Below are positions 1 through 8,653 of a DNA stretch of 62,717 nucleotides, piece after piece (the stretch's first letter is position 1; each line of letters opens with the position of its first letter). Made by a program: the position numbers and the translations under genes. Location: NCBI GenBank assembly GCA_023390055.1, contig JAEWDP010000005.1, positions 1 through 62,717 on the forward strand, read 5' to 3'. The stretch is from Pseudomonadota bacterium. GTDB taxonomy: Bacteria; Pseudomonadota; Alphaproteobacteria; Rhizobiales; Rhizobiaceae. The notes beneath the pieces were generated by a model. That model saw only the letters and a list, made by a program, of their open reading frames with translations. It was not told the DNA's origin and made no database searches.

Positions 1-99
1 GTGCTGCGCAGTCATCCGCCTGACGGACGGACAAGCGACCGTGCCCGTGCTGGCATGGCATTCAAACCAGGCGAGAGCACAAACTCTTTTGCCTGAGCA

Positions 100-612
100 A
101 TGAGGTTTACCGCGTTGACCAAGATCAAGCTTCCACTTGTCACGATTTCTTCCGTATTCCTGTTTTTCGGTCTCGTTGCGACAACCTTTGCCGAAGAAGT
201 TGGCAAGGTGGGCGTCGACTGGATCGGTAATGATATCATTGTCGAGGCCGTTTCCGACCCTGACGTGAAAGGTGTTACCTGCCACGTGACCTATTTTGAC
301 CGCTCGATCATCGACCGCCTGAAGCAGGGAAACTGGTTCGAGGATCCCTCAAACAGCGCCATTTCGTGCAGCCAGACGGGGCCTGTCGAAATTGGAGACA
401 TCGATCTTTCGGAAGGTGGCGAAGAAGTCTTCAGGCAAAGCCGTTCATTGATCTGGAAGGACCTTCTCGTCAAACGGATCTATGACAAGGCAAACGACAC
501 CTTGATCTACCTTGCTCATTCCCGCCAGATCGTCGAGGGCTCGGCAAAGATGGCAATCTCAACCGTTCCGCTCTATGGCGAAAATGTGAAATGGATCAAA
601 GGCAAACCCTGA
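100..612 (+). CDS. creA: CreA family periplasmic protein
   Basis: 170-residue secreted protein of the CreA family, whose biochemical function is unknown; the name comes from its position in an enterobacterial operon. A hydrophobic segment at about residues 10-31 ending in TTFAEEVG looks like a signal peptide. The mature part starts with the family-typical GKVGVDWIGNDI and has two cysteines, in GVTCHV and ISCSQ, placed to form a disulfide. The ATG at 100 has only a weak ribosome site; an in-frame TTG at 115 is an alternative start. The gene converges on cheW with a stem-loop between them. Family assignment is firm, role is not. Confidence 0.88.
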   Translation: MRFTALTKIKLPLVTISSVFLFFGLVATTFAEEVGKVGVDWIGNDIIVEAVSDPDVKGVTCHVTYFDRSIIDRLKQGNWFEDPSNSAISCSQTGPVEIGDIDLSEGGEEVFRQSRSLIWKDLLVKRIYDKANDTLIYLAHSRQIVEGSAKMAISTVPLYGENVKWIKGKP

Positions 613-696
613 TGGGGTCTAAAGCCTTAATCGCGCGATTATGCCCCGGCTGCCGTGGCAGTCCTGGACCGGCAGAGGCTGCAAAGAGAGCCGGCA

Positions 697-724
697 GCCA
701 CAACGACTGGTTGATCGTTGTGGC
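697..724. terminator. Stem-loop between convergent creA and cheW
   Basis: A perfect 10-bp stem, GCCACAACGA pairing with TCGTTGTGGC, encloses an 8-nt loop in the gap between two converging genes. It can fold on either strand. There is no strong U-run on either side, so it may be an imperfect bidirectional terminator or an mRNA-end stabiliser. Confidence 0.5.
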
Positions 725-753
725 ATTTGCGGCACTTTAAAATTCGAGGCGCG

Positions 754-1221
754 TCAGGCGGCTTCGCGGGTCAGTTCATCGGCAATGACGGTGTCGAGAT
801 TGAGGAAGCAAACCATTGTCTTTTCGAGGGCGACGATGCCACGGCAGAAGGCGCGCTGGCCTTCCGGAATGATTTCCGGTGCCGGCTGCAGGTCCTCACT
901 CTTGATGGTCATCATGTCGGAAACCTGTTCGACGAGAAGGCCGACAAGCTTTCCGGCAATGTCGGTGACAATGATTGCCGAACGCTCGGACGGTTCCGTC
1001 ATTTTCATCCCAAGACGGCACGCCATGTCGATGACCGGGATAACCGCGCCACGCAGATTAATGAGACCAAGGACATAATTCGGTGTGTGCGGCATCGGTG
1101 TTACGGGCGCCCAGCCGCGAATCTCGCGGATCGCCATGATGTCGATGCAAAATTCCTGGTCTCCAAGATGGAAGGAGACGATTTCGAGATAGGCTCCCGA
1201 TTGCTTGATGGCGTTACTCAT
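754..1221 (-). CDS. cheW: Chemotaxis coupling protein CheW
   Basis: 155-residue CheW-like protein made of one CheW domain, which bridges methyl-accepting chemoreceptors and the CheA kinase in the polar receptor array. Visible family features are YLEIVSFHLGDQEFCIDIMAIREIRGW near the N-terminus, the NYVLGLINLRGAVIPVIDM core and a late VSDMMTI stretch. It stands alone: no cheA, cheY or receptor gene lies nearby, so it is an orphan cheW, common in rhizobia, where a main che cluster sits elsewhere. Whether it serves the main pathway or a secondary receptor cannot be told from here. Confidence 0.95.
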   Translation of the reverse strand: MSNAIKQSGAYLEIVSFHLGDQEFCIDIMAIREIRGWAPVTPMPHTPNYVLGLINLRGAVIPVIDMACRLGMKMTEPSERSAIIVTDIAGKLVGLLVEQVSDMMTIKSEDLQPAPEIIPEGQRAFCRGIVALEKTMVCFLNLDTVIADELTREAA

Positions 1222-1511
1222 ATCTTACTCCCACCTGCCAATGGGCCCGCGGTGTCACCCGCGAATACCGCCATTCAGGCTGCATTGAATGTCCAGATTG
1301 CGATGCGGAGGCGAGAACGGTCTCGCGGACGTCATGTCGCATGGTCCGAGCATCTGCCTCTTGCTGCCCTTAAGAGAGCGTTCAACTAGGCTGATGGCTG
1401 CCGGATACCATCTTCGCACGTCCAGCATGCCGTGCGAAGGTTAAGCTTCCGCTAATGCGTTTCATTGATCTCGCTCTTCCCGTTTGTTCAATTTGGACAT
1501 AAGATCGGCAT

Positions 1512-1670
1512 ATGGAATTGAATTCGACCCGCGACTGGCACCTGCCACTTGTTGTCCTTGCCGCCATGGCGGGAGCAGGGCTTATTGGCGCGGCCTTTTA
1601 TGGGTGGATGAACTTTGGTTCGGCCATGCTCCTGACACTTGCCGAGAATGGGCTTTCCGGCTGCTTTTGA
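1512..1670 (+). CDS. Small single-pass membrane protein upstream of sco
   Basis: A 52-residue ORF starting MELNSTRDWHLPLVVLAAMA. One hydrophobic helix (about residues 11-29, LPLVVLAAMAGAGLIGAAFYGW region) is followed by a second weaker hydrophobic stretch and the end ENGLSGCF. It is not a protein I can name. It lies 150 bp upstream of the SCO1-type gene on the same strand, and I recall similar short proteins beside sco in other rhizobia, so a link to cytochrome oxidase assembly is conceivable but unproven. Base composition matches the neighbouring genes and there is no overlapping larger gene. Confidence 0.6.
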   Translation: MELNSTRDWHLPLVVLAAMAGAGLIGAAFYGWMNFGSAMLLTLAENGLSGCF

Positions 1671-1755
1671 GGCCGTTTCCCGTACTTGCGCGCAACTTAC
1701 AGGAAGTTTGAGACAAATCAGCGCGCATGGCGCCTAGACGGCCTATTCATTTGCC

Positions 1756-1790
1756 CAGACGCCGTCTTTGCCCTATCGAGGCGGCGTCTG
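1756..1790 (+). terminator. Stem-loop between the small membrane protein and sco
   Basis: Perfect 9-bp GC-rich arms, CAGACGCCG and CGGCGTCTG, lie in the 150-bp gap before sco, followed by TTGTTG-like sequence rather than a clean U-run. It may partly terminate transcription from the small upstream gene or act as a leader structure for sco. Confidence 0.4.
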
Positions 1791-1821
1791 TTGTCGAAAT
1801 GTTGCATTAAGAGAGCATCCC

Positions 1822-2421
1822 ATGAAAACGCTGCGGATCATTCTTTGGGCGGCCGTCGTCATTTTCGGCGGCGTCCTTGCCTGGCTCACATTCGAAGTGA
1901 CGCAAAGCAAGGAGCAGGTTGCCGAAGGTCCTTTCGGTGTGCCGTTCCAGCTTGTGACACAGGACGGTCAGCCAATCACGCAGGATGCCTTCCGGAAACA
2001 GCCGACGGCATTGTTTTTCGGCTTTACACATTGCCCGGAAGTTTGCCCCACCACGCTTTATGAACTGAGTGGCTGGATGCAACAGGTAGATCCGGACGGT
2101 ACCCGGCTCGCCGGCTATTTTGTAACGGTCGATCCGGAAAGAGATTCGCCCGAACTTCTCGGACAGTATATTTCCAACGTCACCGACCGCATCGTCGGCA
2201 TCTCCGGCGATCCGGAAAAGGTCACGAAAATGGCCAAGGGTTTCAAGGTCTACTTCAAGAAGGTGCCGCTCGACGAAAAGGATCCCGGTGGCGATTATAC
2301 CATGGATCATACCGCCTCGGTCTTCCTGCTTGACAATGGTGGCCGTTTTGCCGGGACAATCTCCTATGGCGAAAATCCCGATGCCGCCATCAAGAAGCTC
2401 GAAAACCTCATCGACGGATAA
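1822..2421 (+). CDS. SCO1/SenC family copper chaperone
   Basis: 199-residue membrane-anchored thioredoxin-fold protein of the SCO1/SenC family, which delivers copper to the CuA centre of cytochrome c oxidase or acts as a thiol oxidoreductase in the periplasm. An N-terminal membrane anchor spans about residues 4-24. The copper-binding motif C71-P-E-V-C75 and the conserved distal histidine H163 (in MDHTAS) are all present, as is the VDPERDSPE stretch. I chose the ATG at 1822 (MKTLRII) over an upstream in-frame ATG because it follows a GAGAG ribosome site and gives a normal N-terminal anchor. The neighbouring prmA is unrelated in function. Confidence 0.93.
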   Translation: MKTLRIILWAAVVIFGGVLAWLTFEVTQSKEQVAEGPFGVPFQLVTQDGQPITQDAFRKQPTALFFGFTHCPEVCPTTLYELSGWMQQVDPDGTRLAGYFVTVDPERDSPELLGQYISNVTDRIVGISGDPEKVTKMAKGFKVYFKKVPLDEKDPGGDYTMDHTASVFLLDNGGRFAGTISYGENPDAAIKKLENLIDG

Positions 2422-2520
2422 CCTCAAGATTGTCTCCCGCGCATGACGCTTGCCTGTTGAAGGGGAAGGGGCTTTGTGGCATCCGTTCCGTCAACTGCAA
2501 ACCTTCGGAAGAACCACACC

Positions 2521-3402
2521 TTGAGCGAGATCCGCCTTTACGTCACCACCAATGAAAAGGGTGCCGAACACATCCTGGATATCTTGAGCGAAACTTTCGG
2601 TGAGGAAGATTACGCGCTTGCGACGACCGAGGTGGACGAAAAGCGGCAGCTGTGGGAAGCGTCCGTCTACATGATGGCGAGCGAAGAAGAGCCTGTGAGG
2701 AAAAGGATCTTCGATGCGCTGGCAAAAGGCGACCCGGATATCGTCATCGAAAAGGAGATCATTCCCGATATCGACTGGATCGCCAAGTCGCTTGAGGGTT
2801 TGAAGCCGGTTCGTGCGGGACGTTTCCTTGTTCATGGTTCGCACGACCGTGACAAGGTGCGCGAAAACGACATCGCGATCGAGATCGATGCCGGACAGGC
2901 CTTTGGGACAGGACATCACGGCACGACGGCCGGCTGCCTGGAAATGATTGATAAAGTTACAAGGGCACGCCCTGTTCGCAATGCGCTCGACCTCGGTACC
3001 GGCAGTGGCGTGCTTGCCATCGGATTGAGGAAGTTGCGCAATATTCCTATCCTGGCAACCGATATCGATCCGATTGCCGTTGCCGTGGCAAAAGACAATA
3101 TCCGCAGAAACGGCATCGTGTGCGGTGTCCGTACGGTGACAGCGCCAGGTTTTCACTCTCCCACATTTCGTGAGGAAGGGCCGTTTGATCTCATCATTGC
3201 CAATATCCTGGCTCGTCCCCTGATGAAGATGGCACCGCAACTTGCCGTAAACCTTGCTCCTGGCGGTTCGGTGATCCTGTCAGGAATCCTCGCAGAACAA
3301 CGATGGAAGGTGCTTTCGGCCTATAATGGCGTCCGGCTGCGGCACGTGAAGACCCTGTGGCGCAATGGCTGGGTCACAATCCTTCTGCAGCGGAACCAAT
3401 AA
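2521..3402 (+). CDS. prmA: Ribosomal protein L11 methyltransferase
   Basis: About 293 residues. PrmA trimethylates ribosomal protein L11 in the cytoplasm using S-adenosylmethionine. The sequence shows the substrate-recognition half (MSEIRLYVTT start, EVDEKRQLWEA), the family motif GQAFGTGHHGTT, the SAM-binding LDLGTGSGVLAIG and the catalytic-site motif NILARPL. I prefer the TTG start at 2521, preceded by GGAAGAA, because other rhizobial PrmA proteins start with MSEIRLY; a longer GTG start at 2476 is possible. Followed by a hairpin terminator. Confidence 0.93.
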   Translation: MSEIRLYVTTNEKGAEHILDILSETFGEEDYALATTEVDEKRQLWEASVYMMASEEEPVRKRIFDALAKGDPDIVIEKEIIPDIDWIAKSLEGLKPVRAGRFLVHGSHDRDKVRENDIAIEIDAGQAFGTGHHGTTAGCLEMIDKVTRARPVRNALDLGTGSGVLAIGLRKLRNIPILATDIDPIAVAVAKDNIRRNGIVCGVRTVTAPGFHSPTFREEGPFDLIIANILARPLMKMAPQLAVNLAPGGSVILSGILAEQRWKVLSAYNGVRLRHVKTLWRNGWVTILLQRNQ

Positions 3403-3466
3403 TTGTGCACTGCAGTATTGCACTCAGTGCAGCTCTTCGACCGATTGTCTGACAGTTGCATATGAA

Positions 3467-3494
3467 AAAGGCAGCGTCCGGGGACGCCGCCTTT
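3467..3494. terminator. Bidirectional terminator between prmA and the DUF1127 gene
   Basis: Arms AAAGGCAGCGTCC and GGACGCCGCCTTT pair with a single mismatch around a tight GGGG turn. On the minus strand the stem is followed by TTTTT, the usual layout of a Rho-independent terminator for the DUF1127 gene; on the plus strand it would end prmA. A second inverted repeat, GATCAGG/CCTGATC, lies just downstream at 3496-3513. Confidence 0.7.
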
Positions 3495-3600
3495 CGATCA
3501 GGGGACCCTGATCGGGCCCGCGAGCCTGGGAGGAGGGCTCAAGCGGGAATGCGTATTCCGAGTATCGGCACCGAGGGGAGGAAGTGGTGCCGGTTAAGGA

Positions 3601-3774
3601 TCAGAATACGGAATGACGTGCTGCCTTGCGGCGCAGTTCTTCACGGTTTGTGCCCATACCCCTCAGGGTTTCGTCGTCCAGACCCATGAGGATGTTGGTG
3701 ACGTAACGGCTGGCCTGACGCTCGCGTGCAGCAACCACACGATTGAAGGCGGTGCGGAAAAATGAGTTGGCCAT
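3601..3774 (-). CDS. DUF1127 small arginine-rich protein
   Basis: A 57-residue protein starting MANSFFRTAFNRVVAARERQ and ending RRKAARHSVF. It carries the DUF1127 (YjiS-like) motif with a basic helix, R-x-A-x-R-Y-V-x-N-x-L-x-G-L-D-D-E-T-L. Such proteins are abundant in alphaproteobacteria; several bind RNA or affect small-RNA and phosphate or carbon physiology, but the role of this copy is unknown. The ATG follows AAAGGAAC at a good distance. It is flanked by a terminator downstream and has its own 255-bp leader region shared with the divergent aminopeptidase gene. Confidence 0.82.
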   Translation of the reverse strand: MANSFFRTAFNRVVAARERQASRYVTNILMGLDDETLRGMGTNREELRRKAARHSVF

Positions 3775-4029
3775 GGGAATGTTCCTTTCGTGCCGGGCCT
3801 TGTTCGGCGCCCGTTCGATGTCTCTGATATAGTGACTTCACACGGCAGTAGGGATAGGCATTGCTTCAATGGTGATATGCGTCTGGTGCATAGGAAGGCG
3901 AACTGTTAAACAGATTTCTGTTCGCAATTGCACAATGCTTTGGCAGACGAGCATTGTTGTGGCAGGGATGGCAGGAGATCGGATAGGATCTACTGCCTGC
4001 CTGTAATCAGATCATCCAGAAAGTCATCC

Positions 4030-5862
4030 ATGTTCCAATCTTTCGAAACCAAGTCCTCCCCGCAGTTTGGCCGCCAGCGCGTTACAGCGTTGAGAGCCCG
4101 TTTTTCAGATCTCGGAATTGATGGCTTTCTGGTGCCCCGTGCCGATGAGTACCAGGGCGAGTATGTCCCGGCATCATCGGAGCGACTATCCTGGCTGACG
4201 GGTTTCACCGGATCGGCTGGTGTCGCACTGGTTACCCAGTCACAGGCCATCATCTTCGTTGATGGCCGCTATACGACGCAGCTGAAGGAGCAGGTGGATG
4301 CAGGCGTGTTTGAAGGCGGTGACCTCGTCAACAAGCCGCCCCATGCCTGGCTGCCGCAAAATGCTCCAAAAGGTTTTCGCCTTGGTATCGATCCATGGCT
4401 TCATACAGCTGCGGAGGTGCGCAAGCTTGAAGCTGCACTGCTTGAAATTGAAGGGTCACTCGTCTTCGTGACATCCAATCCGCTGGATTCGATCTGGGAT
4501 GATCGTCCAGCCGACCCTGTCGGTGCCGTTGTCATCCAGACGCTGGAGCATGCAGGCGTGCTTGCATCTGAAAAAATTGTGCGGATTGCAACGGAGGTGA
4601 AGGAGAAGGGGGCAGCCGGTGTGCTGATCACCGATCCGTCGTCCGTGGCCTGGATCTTCAATGTCCGTGGCGCCGATGTACCCCATACACCTCATCCGCT
4701 CGCGCGAGCGATCATTACCGCCGAGGGCAAGCCCGAGATCTTTGTCGATCACGCCAAGACCGGCATCGAGACGCGCGCCTATCTTGCGCAACTTGCCACG
4801 CAACGGCAGCCGGAAGAGTTTGAGGGCCGTCTTGACGCACTGGCTGGCGCAGGCGGCCCCATACTTCTCGACCCTGACCTTGCGCCGATCGCACTCAGCC
4901 TTCACATCGAAAAGGTCGGGGGCCGGGTTGTCGAGGCGGCCGATCCGGCAAAACTTGCGCGTGCCTGCAAGAACAAGACAGAGCTTGACGGATCTGCCAG
5001 GGCGCATGTTCAAGATGGTGTCGCGGTCGTCGAATTCCTTTACTGGCTTGACCAGAAGGCACCCGGCAGCATTACGGAGATCGGCGCAGTCGAAGCGCTT
5101 GAAGCCGCGCGCCTGCGCGTCGGCGAGCGGCTGCAAAACCCCCTCAAGGATATTTCATTCGATACCATCGCGGGTGCAGGCGAACATGCCGCTATCATGC
5201 ATTATCGGGTAACGAACGAGACTGATCGCTCAATCGGGGAGGGGGAGCTCTTCCTGGTCGATTCCGGTGCGCAATATGTTAACGGGACCACCGACATCAC
5301 GCGAACGGTCGCAATCGGTGCCGTCCCAGATGACCGCAAGCGGTTTTTCACCCTTGTCCTGAAGGGCATGATTGCAATCAGCACGGCACGGTTTCCCGAC
5401 GGCACGCGTGGCTGCGACCTCGACCCTCTGGCCCGCATTAATCTGTGGAAGGCCGGTGGCGATTTTGCGCACGGGACGGGACATGGCGTCGGCTCCTATC
5501 TCTCCGTTCATGAGGGACCGCAGCGCATCGCCCGGCATTCGACGCAGCCATTGCTGCCGGGCATGATACTTTCCAACGAGCCTGGCTATTATCGCCCGGG
5601 ACACTACGGAATTCGTATCGAAAACCTGATCTATGTGGCCGATGCGCAAGGGGTTGTCGGTGGCGACCAGCCGATGCTGTCGTTCGAGACGCTGACCTTC
5701 TGCCCCATCGATCGCCGGCTTGTCCTTGTCGAACTGCTTGATGCAGGCGAACTGGAATGGTTGAACAGCTATCATGCGAAAACACGCGACACGCTTTCGC
5801 CGCTGATCGAGGATGCGTCCATACGTGATTGGCTGGTGCAGGCGACCGAGCCGCTGGGCTGA
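4030..5862 (+). CDS. Aminopeptidase P family metallopeptidase (Xaa-Pro aminopeptidase)
   Basis: About 610 residues, the long three-domain form of aminopeptidase P, which removes an N-terminal residue preceding proline. Two creatinase-like N-terminal domains are followed by a C-terminal pita-bread domain. All dinuclear-metal ligands are visible: two Asp in LVDSGAQYVNGTTDITRT, His in HGTGHGVGSYLSVHEGP, Glu in LSNEPGYY and Glu in IRIENL. The start at 4030 (MFQSFETKSS) was chosen because upstream in-frame sequence is low-complexity and unlike the family. The likely site of action is the cytoplasm, since there is no signal peptide. Confidence 0.93.
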   Translation: MFQSFETKSSPQFGRQRVTALRARFSDLGIDGFLVPRADEYQGEYVPASSERLSWLTGFTGSAGVALVTQSQAIIFVDGRYTTQLKEQVDAGVFEGGDLVNKPPHAWLPQNAPKGFRLGIDPWLHTAAEVRKLEAALLEIEGSLVFVTSNPLDSIWDDRPADPVGAVVIQTLEHAGVLASEKIVRIATEVKEKGAAGVLITDPSSVAWIFNVRGADVPHTPHPLARAIITAEGKPEIFVDHAKTGIETRAYLAQLATQRQPEEFEGRLDALAGAGGPILLDPDLAPIALSLHIEKVGGRVVEAADPAKLARACKNKTELDGSARAHVQDGVAVVEFLYWLDQKAPGSITEIGAVEALEAARLRVGERLQNPLKDISFDTIAGAGEHAAIMHYRVTNETDRSIGEGELFLVDSGAQYVNGTTDITRTVAIGAVPDDRKRFFTLVLKGMIAISTARFPDGTRGCDLDPLARINLWKAGGDFAHGTGHGVGSYLSVHEGPQRIARHSTQPLLPGMILSNEPGYYRPGHYGIRIENLIYVADAQGVVGGDQPMLSFETLTFCPIDRRLVLVELLDAGELEWLNSYHAKTRDTLSPLIEDASIRDWLVQATEPLG

Positions 5863-5872
5863 CAGATGGGTC

Positions 5873-6187
5873 CTAAAGCCCGAAAAGGCGGCGGCAGATC
5901 ATGACCGCGATCCAGCCTGCGGCCAGCATGACGAGGCCTGGTCGGTAGAGCGCCACTGCGAGCGCGACCAGCATCGCGATCTTGACGTCCCAGCCACCGG
6001 TAAAGAAGGATGGTGCCACCAGTGTCGTCAAGACGGCGGCCGGTACCGCGTTGAGCGCCGCCTCCATGCGGGGCGGGATCGCCTTCATGCGTGTGATCAG
6101 AATATAGCCGCCGAAACGGGTGACATAGGTGGCAATTGCGGCCGCGAAAATCACAAGCAGGGTGCCGGTGTCGAAAAACTCGTCCAT
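5873..6187 (-). CDS. azlD: AzlD-type branched-chain amino acid exporter subunit
   Basis: 104-residue integral membrane protein with about three to four hydrophobic helices and the family stretch TYVTRFGGYIL. AzlD is the small subunit that works with AzlC to export branched-chain amino acids or their analogues. It starts 2 nt after the azlC stop codon, so the two are translated together. It converges with the aminopeptidase gene with 10 bp between. Confidence 0.88.
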   Translation of the reverse strand: MDEFFDTGTLLVIFAAAIATYVTRFGGYILITRMKAIPPRMEAALNAVPAAVLTTLVAPSFFTGGWDVKIAMLVALAVALYRPGLVMLAAGWIAVMICRRLFGL

Positions 6188-6189
6188 CG

Positions 6190-6897
6190 TCAGCCTTCAA
6201 CATCACTTGTTGCGGCCACTTTCTTCACAGGTGCGAGCGTCGCAACAAGGATGCCGGCAGCCGCGCCGAGGCTTACATGCCAAGGGGAGCCTACGAAGTG
6301 AAACGCCGCGATTGAGCCCAATGCGCTTGCAACGACAATCGGGGCAAAGCCCGGGCGCTGGCGAAAGGCAAGCACCATGCCGAGAAAATAGACTGGCAGG
6401 AGGATATCGATGCCGATCGAAGCCGGATCGCCGATCATGCGTCCGAAAAAGGCTCCGATCATTGTCGAAAGGATCCAGCAGACATAGACCACAAACCCGA
6501 ATCCCAGATACCATCGCAGCGTTATCTTGTGTCCGCCTTCACCGCGACGGACACTTTCCGCAAAGACCGGATCCACAAGAAGGAAGAAGGCCAGCGCTTT
6601 TGCAGGGAGCGTGTAGTGGCGGATATATTTGGCAATTGCCGCCGAATAGAGGATGTGACGGAAATTGACGGCAAAGACCGATAAGACGACGAGCCATGGT
6701 TCGACACGCTGGCCGAAAAGTTCGATTCCAACGAGCTGGCTGGCGCCGGCGTAGACCGTAGCGCTCATCAGTACCGCCTCAAAAAAGGTGAGGCCATTGT
6801 CAATTGCAACGGCGCCAAAAAGGACACCGAAAGGCGAGGATGACAGCGCAATGATGGCACCGCACCGCAGGCCCTCTTTGAGTTCGTGATCGTACAT
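6190..6897 (-). CDS. azlC: AzlC-type branched-chain amino acid exporter subunit
   Basis: 235-residue inner-membrane protein of the AzlC/YgaZ family. Family features are GVLFGAVAIDNGLTFFEAVLMS, the YAGASQLVGIELFG motif and NFRHILYSAAI. It forms the large subunit of the two-component exporter with AzlD downstream. No Lrp- or GntR-type regulator lies directly beside it; the nearest upstream gene on the strand is pncA, 128 bp away, so a separate promoter is likely. Substrate is inferred from the family. Confidence 0.9.
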   Translation of the reverse strand: MYDHELKEGLRCGAIIALSSSPFGVLFGAVAIDNGLTFFEAVLMSATVYAGASQLVGIELFGQRVEPWLVVLSVFAVNFRHILYSAAIAKYIRHYTLPAKALAFFLLVDPVFAESVRRGEGGHKITLRWYLGFGFVVYVCWILSTMIGAFFGRMIGDPASIGIDILLPVYFLGMVLAFRQRPGFAPIVVASALGSIAAFHFVGSPWHVSLGAAAGILVATLAPVKKVAATSDVEG

Positions 6898-7025
6898 GGA
6901 AAGTCCTTGCGTCGGCCCAGCCTTTAGGTGTCAAGGCGAACAGACGCAATTCAATTGGTCTGATCTATTGATCGATTCTCTTGAAGTATCGCGTAACTGC
7001 TAATGCGGCAACCTGGCTGGATGCT

Positions 7026-7652
7026 TCAATCCTTCAGGATCTGGCGGCTTTTCACAATGCCGACGCCGTTTGCCCGCATTTCCTCGATTGCCGCCTTGAC
7101 GCCTTTCGGGTCAATGCCGCGACTGGCGTCCTCAATGAAGCAGATCTGTACACCCGGCAGCATCTCGACTGCATCGAGCGCCGAAAACCTGACGCAATAA
7201 TCCGTCGCCAGTCCGCAGATATCGAGTTCCCTGATCTGCTGCGCCCTCAGATAGTCCGCAAGCCCGGTTGTGGCTGCCTGGTCGTTGTCCCTGAAGGCTG
7301 AATAGCTGTCGATGGCCGGGTTTTCGCCTTTTTGCTGAATATAGTCGATTTCGTCGACCTTGAGGTCGGGATGAAATTCCGCATCTGGCGTTTCTTGCAC
7401 GCAATGATCCGGCCACATCATCTGTGGCCTGTCGCACAGCCTGCCCATCTCGAACGGCTGCTTGCCAGGATGCTGGGAAGCGAAACTTCCATGGTTTTGC
7501 GGATGCCAGTCCTGGGATGCGACAATCACATCATAGCCACCCTCCTCGATAAGGCGGTTGGCGATGGGGACGACCTTGTCGCCGTCGGGAACCGCCAGGT
7601 TACCACCCGGGCAGAAGCCGTTCTGGATATCGACCAGCAACAGGGCCTTCAT
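7026..7652 (-). CDS. pncA: Nicotinamidase/pyrazinamidase
   Basis: 208-residue isochorismatase-fold hydrolase that converts nicotinamide to nicotinate for NAD salvage. The catalytic Asp is in LLVDIQNGFCPGG, metal ligands are in SQDWHPQNHGSFA and the nucleophilic Cys is in CGLATDYCV; a lysine from QQKG fits the third catalytic position. I chose MKALLLVD at 7652 as the start because it matches the family; an in-frame ATG 18 nt upstream has poorer fit. It is a single gene with no other NAD-salvage gene visible. Confidence 0.93.
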   Translation of the reverse strand: MKALLLVDIQNGFCPGGNLAVPDGDKVVPIANRLIEEGGYDVIVASQDWHPQNHGSFASQHPGKQPFEMGRLCDRPQMMWPDHCVQETPDAEFHPDLKVDEIDYIQQKGENPAIDSYSAFRDNDQAATTGLADYLRAQQIRELDICGLATDYCVRFSALDAVEMLPGVQICFIEDASRGIDPKGVKAAIEEMRANGVGIVKSRQILKD

Positions 7653-7765
7653 GACGCATTCTCCTTTCACGAACCTTCAAGGCGATTAAACACCTTTCGG
7701 CATGGGGCGGACAAGCCTTCGATATTCCGGTTGCCGGAAAAGCCATGCATGGTCGATGAGGCAGG

Positions 7766-8653
7766 CTACGGCAGAAGCGACGTCGTCGACCAGATTGGCC
7801 CGCTTCTTTCCTCGTCCTTCAGGCTCGCGGATCCGAAATGATATCGCAGACCTGCAAGAATGCTGTGGTTTTTCTCCTTGCCGATCGAGATGCCCGAAAC
7901 CGATGGTTCCCATTCATCATATCGGTAACCGACAAAAAGGGACGCGGGAATGATGTCGGGACGGTAGTTCGCAACCGCCTTGAACGTTCGAAGATCAAGA
8001 TCCAGGTCGGCATAGGAAAGGCGATGCAGCGCTCCTTCCACGTCGATACGAACATTGTCGGCCATGAAATAACGATAACCCAGACGGCCCATCAGATGAT
8101 CGGCGTCATCGCCCGTCCAGCTTGCCTGACCGTAGCCCAGTTGTCCGTAGGCCGTGCCTATTTCATTGAACCATGCAGCTTCTATGCCGGCCATCTTGTC
8201 CGTCACGTCGGAATTCAGATTGGTCACGCCCGTATTGTCGAACAGGTCAGGTCCGATCCTGGACAGTTGCCCGAATACGCCAACCGCGTAATCCTGTGTC
8301 GGTCGCAGATAGACATGTCCGGTGCCCGACAGCTGTTTGAAATCGAAGTCCTCTACATCCGTGCGACGGTAGTCGATATCGCCCTGGATGTTGAGCCCGT
8401 TGCCCGCGTCGTAGTTGGCAGAGCCACGCAATGCCCACGACTGGTTGTCCAGATCAAAGATGTCAGTTGTGCCCTTGTTGAACGAGCCTTCAACATAGCC
8501 TGCGAATCCACCGATCCCGACAGGTGTGGCCATCTCGTTGACATAGGCTGGCGCGGGAATTTCACTTCCAGTGGCCGGCGCAAACATATCGGCAGCACTC
8601 ACCGTCGATGCAATCGACGACAACGACAACGCACAGATTGAAAATTTCTGCAA
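7766..8653 (-). CDS. Putative outer-membrane beta-barrel protein
   Basis: 295-residue secreted protein with a clear signal peptide (MQKFSICALSLSSIASTVSA, cut before ADMF). The mature part is rich in alternating polar and aromatic stretches such as GLNIQGDIDYRRTD, GTGHVYLRP and LMGRLGYRYFMADN that read as beta strands, and LFVGYRYDEW near the end. The strand ending LAGLRYHFG is followed by a polar tail SLKDEERSGPIWSTTSLLP rather than a terminal aromatic residue, which is unusual for a Bam-inserted barrel. I cannot name a specific porin family. Function unknown. Confidence 0.7.
   Translation of the reverse strand: MQKFSICALSLSSIASTVSAADMFAPATGSEIPAPAYVNEMATPVGIGGFAGYVEGSFNKGTTDIFDLDNQSWALRGSANYDAGNGLNIQGDIDYRRTDVEDFDFKQLSGTGHVYLRPTQDYAVGVFGQLSRIGPDLFDNTGVTNLNSDVTDKMAGIEAAWFNEIGTAYGQLGYGQASWTGDDADHLMGRLGYRYFMADNVRIDVEGALHRLSYADLDLDLRTFKAVANYRPDIIPASLFVGYRYDEWEPSVSGISIGKEKNHSILAGLRYHFGSASLKDEERSGPIWSTTSLLP

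Noticed and set aside
3496..3513. GATCAGG/CCTGATC inverted repeat considered as an operator
   Set aside because: It adjoins the prmA/DUF1127 terminator and has no promoter beside it; most likely part of the same terminator region.
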